A DNA stretch of 64,000 nucleotides from JBFISM01 sp041608535 (GTDB lineage: Bacteria; Actinomycetota; Acidimicrobiia; Spongiisociales; UBA5794), in assembly GCA_041608535.1 (NCBI GenBank), contig JBFISM010000001.1, positions 54,191 through 118,190 of the forward strand, written 5' to 3'. A program made the position numbers and the translations under genes. Of this stretch, positions 1-8,417 are shown one piece after another. Below the pieces are notes generated by a model. That model was given only the letters and a program-made list of their open reading frames with translations, made no database searches and was not told where the DNA came from. Position 1 is the stretch's first letter; each line of letters opens with the position of its first letter.

Positions 1-294
1 TTGCAGCCGGACGTCGGCAGGGTAGGCGGTGTGACAGCTTTCCGCAGGGTGGCGGCAATCGCCGAAGAGCGAGGGGTCGCACTCTCGAGCCATCTGTGGC
101 ACGAGATCTCCATCAGCGTGCTCGGCTCCTCCCGAGCCGCATATCGCTGCGAGTACGCCGAACTCTGGCCTGGTGATGTGCTCACCCGCGACTTCACCGT
201 CGTGGACGGTTGTATTCGGATCCCGGACGTGCCGGGCCACGGCGTCGAGTTCTCCCCGGCCGCCCTCGAATGGTTCCGGGGTCGTGCCAAGTGA
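1..294 (+). CDS. Enolase-superfamily (mandelate racemase/muconate lactonizing) enzyme, C-terminal part
   Basis: The frame is open from the first base and ends at a TGA, so this is the 3' end of a gene that starts outside the window. The residues resemble the end of the mandelate racemase/muconate lactonizing barrel: a QPDVGRVGG strand, then a short helix, a SSHLWHE strand carrying the usual late-barrel His, and a closing segment ending VPGHGVEF. Family members abstract an alpha proton from a carboxylate substrate using Mg2+. The substrate cannot be told from this fragment, and the first metal ligands lie off the left edge. The family call is fairly safe; the reaction is unknown. Confidence 0.72.
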   Translation: MQPDVGRVGGVTAFRRVAAIAEERGVALSSHLWHEISISVLGSSRAAYRCEYAELWPGDVLTRDFTVVDGCIRIPDVPGHGVEFSPAALEWFRGRAK

Positions 295-370
295 GGCGCG
301 GCCCGGCGGCCGGCATCGTCGGTTCGACCGGCCGGTAACCTCGATCGCACGTCTACGACAGGAGCATGCG

Positions 371-1390
371 GTGGCGACGTCCGTTCTCGAGCTGGTCGAG
401 CAAGGCTTGCCGTGGGCCGGAGTCGACCCTTTCATCTTCACCGTGCACCACGTCGACCACTACCCACCCGGCTCGGATGATCTCGGCCCGGCCGCGTCGC
501 TCGAGGGCAGGAACATCGGATCGGATTTCTCCTACCGCGACGGCTGGAGCATGTATCACGGTGACCGGGTCCCCGGATTCCCGCAACATCCGCACCGGGG
601 TTTCGAGACAGTGACCGTGGTGCGCCGCGGTTACGTGGATCACTCCGACTCGCTGGGAGCCACCGCCCGCTACGGCGGTGGAGACACCCAGTGGCTCACC
701 ACCGGCTCCGGCATCATGCATGCGGAGATGTTCCCGCTGCTCCGAACCGATGGCTCCAACCCACTCGAGCTCTTTCAGATCTGGCTCAATCTGCCACCGG
801 AGACGAAAATGGTGCCGGCCCACTTTGCGATCCTGTGGAGCGAGGAGATCCCGGTCGTGGCGCCGGCAGCGGGGGTGACCGTGGAAGTGGTCGCCGGATC
901 GCTCGAGGGCGCCGCAGCCCCGGCTCCTCCCCCGGATTCGTGGGCGTCGCAAAACGGCTCCGCCGTAGCCATCTGGGTGATCCAGCTCGACAGATCAGCT
1001 TCCTGGACGATCCCCGCAGCGCCTGCCGGGGTGACCCGGATGCTCCATTTTGCCGCCGGGGAAACGGTGACCGTCGACGGCCACACTCTCGACCGCCGGG
1101 TGGGCGCCCGGCTCGATCCGGAGGTGCCCGCCGCCCTGAGCAACACCGGAGACCCCGCCGAGCTGCTCCTGCTCCAGGGCCGCCCGATCGGAGCCCCCGT
1201 GTTCCAGATGGGTCCGTTCGTCATGAACACACCTGAAGAGCTGCAGCAGGCGTTCATCGACTATCGAACCACACAGTTCGGTGGCTGGCCCTGGCCGAGC
1301 CGCAGTCACGTCCACCCCCGAAGCGAGGGTCGGTTTGCGGTGCACGTCGATGGCTCTGTGGAGCGACGCGACATGCAGCCCGTCACCTGA
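371..1390 (+). CDS. Pirin family protein (cupin-fold, probable quercetinase-like or redox-sensing protein)
   Basis: A 339-residue two-cupin protein. The N-terminal cupin has the pirin signature HPHRGFET at residues 73-80 and GSGIMHAEM at 112-120; His73, His75, His117 and Glu119 match the four metal ligands of pirin. The GTG start is chosen because an AGGAG lies six bases before it and the pirin similarity starts there. An open frame further upstream overlaps the previous gene and looks non-coding. Pirins act as Fe-dependent quercetin dioxygenases or transcription cofactors in different organisms; nothing here decides between these. The last residues of the C-terminal cupin end in NTPEELQQAFIDY, also typical of the family. 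Confidence 0.88.
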   Translation: MATSVLELVEQGLPWAGVDPFIFTVHHVDHYPPGSDDLGPAASLEGRNIGSDFSYRDGWSMYHGDRVPGFPQHPHRGFETVTVVRRGYVDHSDSLGATARYGGGDTQWLTTGSGIMHAEMFPLLRTDGSNPLELFQIWLNLPPETKMVPAHFAILWSEEIPVVAPAAGVTVEVVAGSLEGAAAPAPPPDSWASQNGSAVAIWVIQLDRSASWTIPAAPAGVTRMLHFAAGETVTVDGHTLDRRVGARLDPEVPAALSNTGDPAELLLLQGRPIGAPVFQMGPFVMNTPEELQQAFIDYRTTQFGGWPWPSRSHVHPRSEGRFAVHVDGSVERRDMQPVT

Positions 1391-1400
1391 TACGTCACAT

Positions 1401-1449
1401 GACGAGAGGTGGCCCCTACCCGGCAACGGCGCCGCAGCCGGCTAACGTC
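1401..1449 (+). promoter_or_regulatory. Possible structured leader RNA upstream of thrC
   Basis: The 94-base gap before the threonine synthase gene can fold into a compact three-way junction. A closing stem pairs GACG (1401-1404) with CGTC (1446-1449). One arm pairs GGTGG (1408-1412) with CTACC (1416-1420) around a CCC loop, with one G-U pair. A second arm pairs CGGC (1421-1424) with GCCG (1437-1440). Local words such as GAGAGGTGG, CCCGGCAAC and GGCTAAC resemble the core of S-box/SAM-IV riboswitches, but the normal P2 region is missing. The pairing is read by eye; a riboswitch call is speculative. Confidence 0.25.
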
Positions 1450-1484
1450 GCACTGCCCGTGTTGGCTCGCAGGTGGGGATGGCC

Positions 1485-2696
1485 ATGAGCTTCGTGACGC
1501 ATCTCGAAGCCGCGATCGACGGCACCGTCGTCCCTCACGACCGCCTGCAGTCCTTGCACGCCGGCCGCCCCCTCTGGGTGCGCTACGACCTCGATGCCGT
1601 TGGCCGAGTGATGACAAAGGAGGCAGTGGCGCGGCGGGCTCCGTCCATGTGGCGATACCGCGAGCTGTTGCCCGTCGAGGACCCGACGAAGATCGCAACG
1701 CTCGGGGAGGGGATGACGCCCCTGCTGGAATGCCCCCGGTTGGGCGACGCCCTCGGGATGCGCCATCTCTGGGTCAAGGACGAGTCGCAGCTTCCGACCG
1801 GATCGTTCAAGAGCCGGGGGCTGGCGGTGGCAGTGAGCCGGGCCCACGAGCTGGGAGCGCAACGGCTGGCGATCCCCACGGCCGGCAATGCCGGTGGCGC
1901 ACTCGCCGCCTACGCAGCTCGGGTGGGGCTCCCAGCGTACGTGTTCATGCCGACGGACACGCCGATCGTCAATCAGTACGAGGCGGCGTTCTACGGCGCA
2001 GCTGCGTACCTCGTCGATGGCCTCATCACCGACTGCGGAGCGCTGGTCCGAGAGGGCACACCACACATGGGTTGGTTCGACGTATCGACGCTGAAGGAAC
2101 CGTATCGCATCGAGGGCAAGAAGACGATGGGGTTGGAGCTGGCGGAGCAGCTCGGTTGGAAGCTGCCCGACGTGATCCTCTACCCCACGGGAGGCGGCAC
2201 CGGTCTCATCGGGATGTGGAAGGCGTTTGCGGAGCTCGCAGAGATCGGGTGGTTGGAGAGCAACACCATGCCGCGCATGATCTCCTGCCAGTCGGATGGA
2301 TGCGCTCCGATCAGCACCGCATGGGAGCGGGGAGAGCGCTTCGCCGAGCCGTTTCCCAATGCAGAGACGGCAGCCAGCGGACTTCGCGTCCCGTCAGCGG
2401 TTGGCGACTTCATGATCCTCGATGCCGTCTACCAATCCGGGGGTCAAGCCCGCTCGTATCCCGAAGCCGAGTTGCTGGCTTGGGCCCAGCGGGCATCTGC
2501 GCTCGAAGGCATCGGTTTCGCACCGGAGACGGGAGCATGCCTCGGTGTGTTGGAGACACTGCTCGCCGAGGAGGTGGTGTCCCCGGAGGAGCGAGTGGTC
2601 ATCTTCAACACGGGCGCCGCACAGAAGTACGTCGAAGTGATGGGAGCCGTCCCACTGCGCAAGCTCGAGCGCCCCATCGACTGGTCGACTCTGTGA
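1485..2696 (+). CDS. thrC: Threonine synthase (PLP-dependent)
   Basis: A 403-residue fold-type II PLP enzyme. It has GEGMTPL at 74-80, the PLP lysine in GSFKSRG (Lys109), an NAGGAL phosphate-side loop near 135-140 and the GGGTG phosphate-binding loop at 236-240. Threonine synthase converts O-phosphohomoserine to threonine, the last step of the pathway. Length and motif spacing fit the bacterial type without an SAM-binding extension. The ATG at 1485 is favoured because AGGTGGGG at 1471-1478 is well placed; GTG 1473 and ATG 1479 in the same frame are alternatives. The gene stands alone and not with hom or thrB, so a related ligand such as diaminopropionate cannot be wholly excluded. Confidence 0.82.
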   Translation: MSFVTHLEAAIDGTVVPHDRLQSLHAGRPLWVRYDLDAVGRVMTKEAVARRAPSMWRYRELLPVEDPTKIATLGEGMTPLLECPRLGDALGMRHLWVKDESQLPTGSFKSRGLAVAVSRAHELGAQRLAIPTAGNAGGALAAYAARVGLPAYVFMPTDTPIVNQYEAAFYGAAAYLVDGLITDCGALVREGTPHMGWFDVSTLKEPYRIEGKKTMGLELAEQLGWKLPDVILYPTGGGTGLIGMWKAFAELAEIGWLESNTMPRMISCQSDGCAPISTAWERGERFAEPFPNAETAASGLRVPSAVGDFMILDAVYQSGGQARSYPEAELLAWAQRASALEGIGFAPETGACLGVLETLLAEEVVSPEERVVIFNTGAAQKYVEVMGAVPLRKLERPIDWSTL

Positions 2697-2771
2697 GACC
2701 CACCGAGCCGTCACCGCGGCGGCCGGCTGGACAGGTCATTCGGTGGGTTGGCGGCGGCGCAGGGAGGCGGA

Positions 2772-4256
2772 ATGAGTGAGGGTGGCGTGCTGAGCAAGCT
2801 CGTGGACCGCGACTTGCTGCGCAGCGACGGATACATCGACGGCACCTGGGAGCCCGCCGATTTTGGAGACCGCTTCGACGTGGTCGACCCTGCTACCGGC
2901 GATGTCATTGCGGCCGTGGCAGACATGGGGACGAGCGAGACGAGCCGGGCCATAGCGGCTGCGGAGAGGGCGCTGTCCCCCTGGGCCGCCCTCACCGGCA
3001 AGCAGCGCTCGTCGATCCTCCGCCGCTGGTACGAGCTCATGGTGGACCATGCCGACGACCTGGGTCTGATCGTGACCGCCGAGATGGGCAAACCCCTCGC
3101 CGAGGGACGTGGCGAAGTGGTCTTCGGAGCCAACTACGTGGAGTGGTTCGCCGAGGAGGCAAAACGCGCCTACGGCCAGGTGATCCCGCAGCATGACCCC
3201 AACCTGCGCCTGGTGGTCATCAAGCAGCCGATCGGCGTGGTTGCGGCCATAACGCCGTGGAACTTCCCGTCGTCGACGATGGCGAGAAAGGTGGCCCCAG
3301 CTCTCGCCGCCGGCTGCACGGTCGTCGCCAAACCCGCACAGGACACTCCGCTGTCGTCGCTGGCGCTCGCCGAACTGGCGGGACGAGCTGGTATTCCCCC
3401 GGGCGTGTTCAACATCGTGACCGCCCTCGATCCTCGCGAGATCGGGGCGGAGCTCACCTCCAACCCGGCCGTCAAGAAGATCTCTTTCACCGGGAGCACC
3501 CCAGTGGGCAAGCTGCTCATGCGCCAGGGTGCCGACACCGTCAAGAAGGTTGGCTTGGAGCTCGGCGGCAACGCTCCGTTCATCGTCTTCGACGACGCCG
3601 ACGTCGAGCAGGCCGTGCCCCAGGCGATCATCGCCAAGTACCGCAACGGCGGGCAGACCTGCATCTGCGCCAACCGCGTCTTCGTCCAGGACGGTATCTA
3701 CGACGAGTTCGTCGAGGGCTTCACGGCAGCCGCGAGCCGCCTCCGCGTCGGACCGGGGGTGTCGACGGCGCCCGACATCGGCCCGCTCATCAACCGGGCG
3801 GCGCTGGACAAAGTGACTCGCCTCGTCGAGGACGCCGTGTCGCGAGGTGCGACGGTCGACCTGGGCGGGTCGCTTCACCAGCTGGGGGGCACCTTCTACC
3901 AGCCGACGGTGGTCACGGATGTCACCGCCGACATGCCGATCGCCACCGAGGAGGTGTTCGGCCCCGTGGCGACGATCTTTCGCTTCGGTAGCGACGACGA
4001 GGTGATCGAACTGGCCAACGACACTCCGTACGGTCTGGCTGCGTACTTCTTCGCCCGCGACGTGGGGCGGATCTGGCGCGTCGGTGAGGCGCTTCAGTAC
4101 GGCATGGTGGGGATCAACACCGGGTTGCTCATGACCGAGGTGGCGCCATTCGGCGGCATCAAGGAATCGGGTATCGGCCGCGAGGGGGCCCACGAGGGTC
4201 TCGAGGAGTTCCTCGAGACCAAGTACCTGGCAATGGGTGGAATCGCCTCAGGGTGA
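2772..4256 (+). CDS. gabD: NAD(P)-dependent succinate-semialdehyde dehydrogenase
   Basis: A 494-residue aldehyde dehydrogenase. The cofactor site TPWNFPSS is at 161-168, the general base is Glu263 in LELGGN, and the nucleophile is Cys297 in GGQTCICANR. The second cysteine two residues later (Cys299) is the redox switch pair typical of the GabD/SSADH subgroup, which oxidises succinate semialdehyde to succinate in GABA breakdown. An AGGGAGG at 2761-2767 fixes the ATG at 2772 and not an earlier in-frame codon. No gabT transaminase lies beside it, so the physiological aldehyde is inferred from the family only. Confidence 0.85.
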   Translation: MSEGGVLSKLVDRDLLRSDGYIDGTWEPADFGDRFDVVDPATGDVIAAVADMGTSETSRAIAAAERALSPWAALTGKQRSSILRRWYELMVDHADDLGLIVTAEMGKPLAEGRGEVVFGANYVEWFAEEAKRAYGQVIPQHDPNLRLVVIKQPIGVVAAITPWNFPSSTMARKVAPALAAGCTVVAKPAQDTPLSSLALAELAGRAGIPPGVFNIVTALDPREIGAELTSNPAVKKISFTGSTPVGKLLMRQGADTVKKVGLELGGNAPFIVFDDADVEQAVPQAIIAKYRNGGQTCICANRVFVQDGIYDEFVEGFTAAASRLRVGPGVSTAPDIGPLINRAALDKVTRLVEDAVSRGATVDLGGSLHQLGGTFYQPTVVTDVTADMPIATEEVFGPVATIFRFGSDDEVIELANDTPYGLAAYFFARDVGRIWRVGEALQYGMVGINTGLLMTEVAPFGGIKESGIGREGAHEGLEEFLETKYLAMGGIASG

Positions 4257-4286
4257 GTCGCCCCCCACCGGTCACCCATGGAGCCG

Positions 4287-5564
4287 TCATGGGGGTCGAG
4301 GCTGGGTAGTGACGGTTTGTCCCAACTTGGTGGTCCAGTGGTGGGTGCCGTCGGGGAGGCGGGTGTAGGTCCAGCCGTGCTGGTGACGGACGCAATGGTC
4401 GTGTCGGCAGAGCGGCGCCATGTCGTCGGGGTTGGTGACACCGGTTGTGGCGTATGGCGTGGTGTGGTCGAGGTCGGAGCCGATGGCCGGCATGCGGCAT
4501 CCGGGGAACACACAGGTGCGGTGGCGGGTTTGGATGCGGCGTCGTTGCGTGAGGGTGGGGCGCCGCCGGGTGGCACCGGTCCCGATGGCATCGCCTGTTG
4601 CTGGGTCGGTGATGGTGAAGCGCCATTCGGCATCGGGAGAGTCGCCGGCGATCTGCCGGGCGATGTCGGCGATGACCGGGCCGTAGCCACCCAAGTCACC
4701 ACATCGGTCGTCGAGTTCCGCCAGGGTGGCCAAATCCACCCGGAGATCGATCACCCCACCGCGATCTCTCCCGGTGCCGGTAGTCGACTTGTTCGGTGTG
4801 GACGAGTGTCCCTCGAGGAGATCCAAGAACACGTCGGCTCGGAGTTGGTCGATCGTTCGGGTCTCATCGTGGCGGCGCAGAGACTGCGCGATTCTGTTGA
4901 TGCGGTCTCGGATACGAGCTACTCGATCCGGGGGCAGATCCCTCCCTGCGAGATGCACTGTGCCGTCTGGTGATGGGGTGGTCTCGACCCGTCGATCATG
5001 GAGGTCGGTGTGGTAGCGGTCCTTGGCATCGTCGGGGTTGGCCTCACAACAGAGACGCCGTAACCGGGCACTGATCTGGCCTGTTGTCATCTCGGCGGCG
5101 TCGTCGAGGATCTGCGCAACCACCGCTTGCGCTTCGGTCGGCTGCAAATGCCCAACGCCGTACATGATGGCTCCGGCGCGTCGCCGATCGATCCGCCCTG
5201 CGTGTAACGCGGCCAACACCTCGGGGTGCTCGCTGCCCAAGGCGTCTGCCATGGTCAGCTCTGCTTCAGCGGCGCGACGCGTGAGGTGTAGCGCCACCCT
5301 GATCTCCGCAACCGCCCCCTCACTCGCCGCCGTTGGATTGCGGTCTTCTGCGGCTACTGCGTCGGCGATGGCGATCATCTGTTCGTACATCTGCGCTTGA
5401 TGGAACGCAACCTGCCGAGCGTGGTGCTGCAGCAGAGTGACGTGGTCCAGACCGGTGCGAGGGGTCAGTCCTGACAGCACGATCCCCAAGAACGGCCCCG
5501 GTCGCATCGCATCGAGCATCTCTCGGTCGAAGACGTCTGCCGTTGTTTCTATCGTGTCGAACAT
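4287..5564 (-). CDS. DUF222/HNH endonuclease-domain protein, 13E12 repeat family
   Basis: A 425-residue protein. The first two thirds are an alpha-helical DUF222 region. A C-terminal HNH module lies at about 350-400, with a CVFPGC zinc pair, a DLDHTTPY catalytic His segment and a closing CRHDHCVRH. The arrangement is that of the multicopy 13E12 proteins of Mycobacterium and other actinobacteria, whose exact role is unknown. The ATG at 5564 is preferred over an upstream frame because the DUF222 homology starts there. It sits inside a LexA box and lacks a ribosome site, which fits a leaderless SOS-induced message. It is the only copy in this window and appears intact. Confidence 0.88.
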   Translation of the reverse strand: MFDTIETTADVFDREMLDAMRPGPFLGIVLSGLTPRTGLDHVTLLQHHARQVAFHQAQMYEQMIAIADAVAAEDRNPTAASEGAVAEIRVALHLTRRAAEAELTMADALGSEHPEVLAALHAGRIDRRRAGAIMYGVGHLQPTEAQAVVAQILDDAAEMTTGQISARLRRLCCEANPDDAKDRYHTDLHDRRVETTPSPDGTVHLAGRDLPPDRVARIRDRINRIAQSLRRHDETRTIDQLRADVFLDLLEGHSSTPNKSTTGTGRDRGGVIDLRVDLATLAELDDRCGDLGGYGPVIADIARQIAGDSPDAEWRFTITDPATGDAIGTGATRRRPTLTQRRRIQTRHRTCVFPGCRMPAIGSDLDHTTPYATTGVTNPDDMAPLCRHDHCVRHQHGWTYTRLPDGTHHWTTKLGQTVTTQPRPP

Positions 5565-5571
5565 ACGTTCG
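5558..5571. promoter_or_regulatory. LexA (SOS) box overlapping the HNH gene start
   Basis: The sequence CGAACATACGTTCG is an exact match to the actinobacterial/Gram-positive SOS box CGAAC-N4-GTTCG. It contains the ATG of the HNH gene on the minus strand. Immediately upstream on that strand a TACGAT (5578-5573) can serve as a -10 element, placing transcription start within a few bases of the ATG. LexA bound here would cover the start site. LexA control of 13E12 family genes is established in Mycobacterium tuberculosis; here it is inferred from the motif. Confidence 0.78.
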
Positions 5572-5659
5572 TATCGTATCGAACGGGTATGACACGAAAC
5601 CCCCACGGCACACGACAACCGCGAAAGGGGCATCTCGCTTCACAAATCGCCACAGCTTT

Positions 5660-6000
5660 GCCAGCCACACCACCCCGCCCCAACGCCCACCAACCCCGAC
5701 ACGCCCTGGCCCACGCCCCCTCGTCGCCGGCACCACGAACCCGGCCAGGGAAACCCCCACCTACCCGTAACGGCCCCCCAAGCGCCTCCTCCATTCGCCG
5801 CACCGCCACCCAGCCCCAGTCCCTCCAACCAAGTCGAGCACCCCAGCCGTCGCCACCCACACCACCCAACCCCGACACGCCCCGGCCGACCCCGCATGCC
5901 TCCTTCGCCGGCCATACCACCCAGCGACCCACGTCCACCACCCTTCACGCCCCAAGGCCCACTCCCCCTTTCGCCAGCACCACCGGCGGGAACCCCAGCA
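5660..6000. repeat. C-rich degenerate repeat region between the HNH gene and the DeoR gene
   Basis: This stretch, part of a 514-base gap, holds no convincing gene. It is extremely strand-asymmetric: the plus strand is almost free of G runs and rich in CCAC, ACCC and CCCC words. A 16-base word CAACCCCGACACGCCC occurs exactly at 5691-5706 and at 5867-5882 and is flanked by similar sequence, suggesting decayed copies of a longer unit. The minus strand from 5697 to 5673 has four G tracts (4, 3, 4 and 4 G) separated by 5, 4 and 1 bases, a canonical G-quadruplex pattern. Open frames through it give only Pro/Thr or Gly/Trp low-complexity text. Confidence 0.6.
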
Positions 6001-6078
6001 ACGTCCCATGAATCGGACGGCAACAGGTCGGCCGCAAGAAGTTGACAAGGAAACACAACCATTCGTAACGTCCCGGCG

Positions 6079-6882
6079 ATGGAGGAGGCGATTCCAGCCG
6101 AATTGCGGCGCGACCGGATGCTCTCTCTCGTACGGGAACGCGAGTTCATGAGAGTCTCGGACCTCAGCTCCATCTTCGGGATCTCCGAAGTGACCGTGCG
6201 CGCCGATCTCGCCGTCCTGGCCGACCACGACCTCATCCAGCGGGTGCACGGCGGTGCGATCGTGCGGGATCCGGAGTTCCGACGAGAGAGGTCGTTCGAG
6301 GAGTCACTCGACGAGTTCTGGGCGGAGAAGGCCGGAATCGGAAGGTATGCGGCAGGCACGGTCCACTCCGGCGAAACGATCATCCTCGATGTGGGCACGT
6401 CGACGACGGCGCTGGCTCGCGCCCTCGTGCGGCGTACCGACCTGCAGGACCTCACCGTGTTCACGTCGAGTCTCACGATTGCGCTCGAGCTGGAGCCCGC
6501 CATACCCAGGATCAGCGTCGTGATCACCGGCGGGACCTTGCGCCCGTTGCAGCATTCGCTGGTCGACCCGATGGCGGGCTACGTTTTCGACAACATCCAT
6601 GCTTCCGTCGCCTTCATCGGCTGCAACGGGATCCACCCGCGTTCGGGTGTCACCAACGTGAACCTGCCGGAGGCCGAGATGAAGCGGAAGATGGTGGAGT
6701 CGGCGGCACGAACCGTGGTGGTCGCCGACGGTTCCAAACTGGGGCACATCAGTGTCGTCAAGATCGCCGATCTCGCCGATGTCGACCAGCTCATCACCGG
6801 ACCGTCGGCACCCCCAGAGGTCGTCGACCAGCTCGGCGACGCCGGGGTGTCCATCGAGATTGCCGAGCGAGCGAGCCGCTGA
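6079..6882 (+). CDS. DeoR/GlpR family transcriptional regulator
   Basis: A 267-residue repressor-type protein. Residues about 10-62 form the DeoR winged helix (RRDRMLSLVRE, then VSDLSSIFGISEVTVRADL and the RVHGGAI wing). The C-terminal DeoR sensor follows, with DVGTSTTALA and later VVADGSKLG, the sugar-phosphate-binding isomerase-like fold. It lies 51 bases upstream of the ABC lipoprotein gene on the same strand, so it most likely controls that importer in response to a phosphorylated sugar or polyol. No clear ribosome site precedes the ATG, and the start is chosen by domain boundary. Confidence 0.87.
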   Translation: MEEAIPAELRRDRMLSLVREREFMRVSDLSSIFGISEVTVRADLAVLADHDLIQRVHGGAIVRDPEFRRERSFEESLDEFWAEKAGIGRYAAGTVHSGETIILDVGTSTTALARALVRRTDLQDLTVFTSSLTIALELEPAIPRISVVITGGTLRPLQHSLVDPMAGYVFDNIHASVAFIGCNGIHPRSGVTNVNLPEAEMKRKMVESAARTVVVADGSKLGHISVVKIADLADVDQLITGPSAPPEVVDQLGDAGVSIEIAERASR

Positions 6883-6933
6883 CGGCGTTCCGGATCCGGC
6901 TCGCCAACCCACCAACGAGAAGGAGACATCAAC

Positions 6934-8337
6934 GTGAAAAGACTGCTGATGCTGCTGCTGGCATTGAGCCTCGTCGCAGCAGCCTGTGGAGGAGACGACG
7001 GCGGAGGGGACGCGACTGCGGCCCCGGAACCCGGGGCCACCACTGCCGCACCGAGCGACGACGGCGATGCCGACGACACGACGGCTGCACCCGACACCAC
7101 TACCCCACCGAGCGACGACGGACAAACCGGCGATGAGGTCAATCTGCGCTGGATGACCCGGCCGGACAATCCGGAAGAGGCCGCTGTGTACGGCGAGATC
7201 TCGGATCAACTCAATGACAGCCTCGAAGGCATCACGCTGACGTACGAACCCGGCTCCAACGAGGGCGAGGGGTACCAGCAGACGCTGCTGACCAACCTCT
7301 CCGCCGGCACCGCCCCGGACGTCTTCTGGATTCCGGGAACCGACATCGCAGACTTTGCGTCGCGTGGGGTGATTCTCGATCTGCGCGAATTCGCAGATGC
7401 GTCCGGTCACAGCGATGACGACTTCTACCCGGGGCCCATGGCCCATCTGACGACGGATCTGGAAACCGGCCAGCCGGGTAACGCGCTGTGGGGCCTCCCC
7501 CGCGACGTGTCGACGTTCGCCCTGTACGTCAACAAGGATCTCATCGCCGAAGCCGGCGTTCCCGACCCGCTGGAGCTCGAAGCGACCGGCGAGTGGGACT
7601 GGGATGCGTTCAACGAGGTCGTGACCGGGGTCGCCGATCTTGGTGGCGAGATCAAGGGCTACGGACAGAGCAACTGGTGGGGTCCGTTTGGTGCGTGGCT
7701 GAACGCTGCCGGCGGTGGGTTCTTCAATGAGGACCGGACCGCATGTGCACTGGACAGCGACGAATCGATCGCCGGGCTCGCCGCATTGCGTGACCTGTAT
7801 GCGACTGGAGCGACCATCCCCTACGGCGAGGAGCCGGAACCACCATTCCGCGCCGGCACGGTTGGGCTCTTCCAGAACGGGCGGTGGGCTACTCCCGGCA
7901 TTCGCACTGTCGATTTCGACTGGGATGTGGTCGGACTGCCACAGGGGCCGGATGGGCCGGGCAACTGGCTCTTCTGGGGTGCCTACGTGGTGAACGCCAC
8001 CACGGAGAACCCGGAGGCCGCTTGGGAGCTGGTCTCGGCGCTGACCCAGGCAGACGTCCAGGCACAGATATCCGAGCTGGGCGCCAACATCCCGAGCCGG
8101 GTGAGCGATGATGCGCTCCAGGCTTTCCTCGGCTTCACGCCTCCGGAGAACAACCAGGCCTTCCTCGACGGGCTGCAGCAGAATCCGACGACGGAGGGTC
8201 CGCTGTGGGCAGGGAACTGGCCCGAGTTCTCCAACTTGATGGGCACCGAAGTGCAGGCCGTGGTCACCGGGGAGCGCGACATCGCCGACTACCAGACAAA
8301 CATCTGCTCCGAGACGGCGCCGGCGTTCGAGGGCTGA
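6934..8337 (+). CDS. ABC transporter extracellular sugar-binding lipoprotein
   Basis: A 467-residue lipoprotein with a type II signal peptide: MKRLLMLLLA hydrophobic core and lipobox VAAAC with Cys18. A Gly/Asp then Ala/Thr/Pro-rich linker runs to about residue 68 and should lift the domain off the membrane. The rest is a family 1 extracellular solute-binding protein with PDVFWIPGTDIADF, a DVSTFALYVNKDL hinge strand and GLFQNGRWATP near the second lobe. The GTG start follows AAGGAG by nine bases. It is followed by two permease genes, so it delivers a carbohydrate or polyol to them. The nearby inositol-phosphate synthase makes an inositol-like ligand conceivable, but this is not shown. Confidence 0.9.
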   Translation: MKRLLMLLLALSLVAAACGGDDGGGDATAAPEPGATTAAPSDDGDADDTTAAPDTTTPPSDDGQTGDEVNLRWMTRPDNPEEAAVYGEISDQLNDSLEGITLTYEPGSNEGEGYQQTLLTNLSAGTAPDVFWIPGTDIADFASRGVILDLREFADASGHSDDDFYPGPMAHLTTDLETGQPGNALWGLPRDVSTFALYVNKDLIAEAGVPDPLELEATGEWDWDAFNEVVTGVADLGGEIKGYGQSNWWGPFGAWLNAAGGGFFNEDRTACALDSDESIAGLAALRDLYATGATIPYGEEPEPPFRAGTVGLFQNGRWATPGIRTVDFDWDVVGLPQGPDGPGNWLFWGAYVVNATTENPEAAWELVSALTQADVQAQISELGANIPSRVSDDALQAFLGFTPPENNQAFLDGLQQNPTTEGPLWAGNWPEFSNLMGTEVQAVVTGERDIADYQTNICSETAPAFEG

Positions 8338-8346
8338 ACGATCATC

Positions 8347-8380
8347 GGGTGGGGGCCCGGTTCACTTCCGGCCCCCACCC
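8347..8380 (+). terminator. Intercistronic hairpin between the binding-protein and permease genes
   Basis: An 11-base perfect stem pairs GGGTGGGGGCC (8347-8357) with GGCCCCCACCC (8370-8380) around a 12-base loop. No U tract follows. In importer operons such a hairpin after the binding-protein gene usually stabilises the upstream message or stops part of transcription, which gives more binding protein than permease. Confidence 0.6.
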
Positions 8381-8417
8381 TCAATCATCGAGGACACTCC
8401 CGAGCACGGAGATGGGC

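Noticed and set aside
173..370. An upstream extension of the pirin frame
   Set aside because: It overlaps the enolase-family gene in another frame and has Arg/Ser/Pro-rich text; the GTG at 371 has a good ribosome site.
1401..1442. Similarity of the thrC leader to a guanidine-III (mini-ykkC) riboswitch through GACGAG and TACCCGG words
   Set aside because: The pseudoknot pairing partners of that class are absent, and thrC is not a guanidine-related gene.
5589..6011. A 140-residue Pro/Thr-rich open frame on the plus strand
   Set aside because: It is caused by the C-rich repeat composition, lacks a ribosome site, and has no domain-like sequence.
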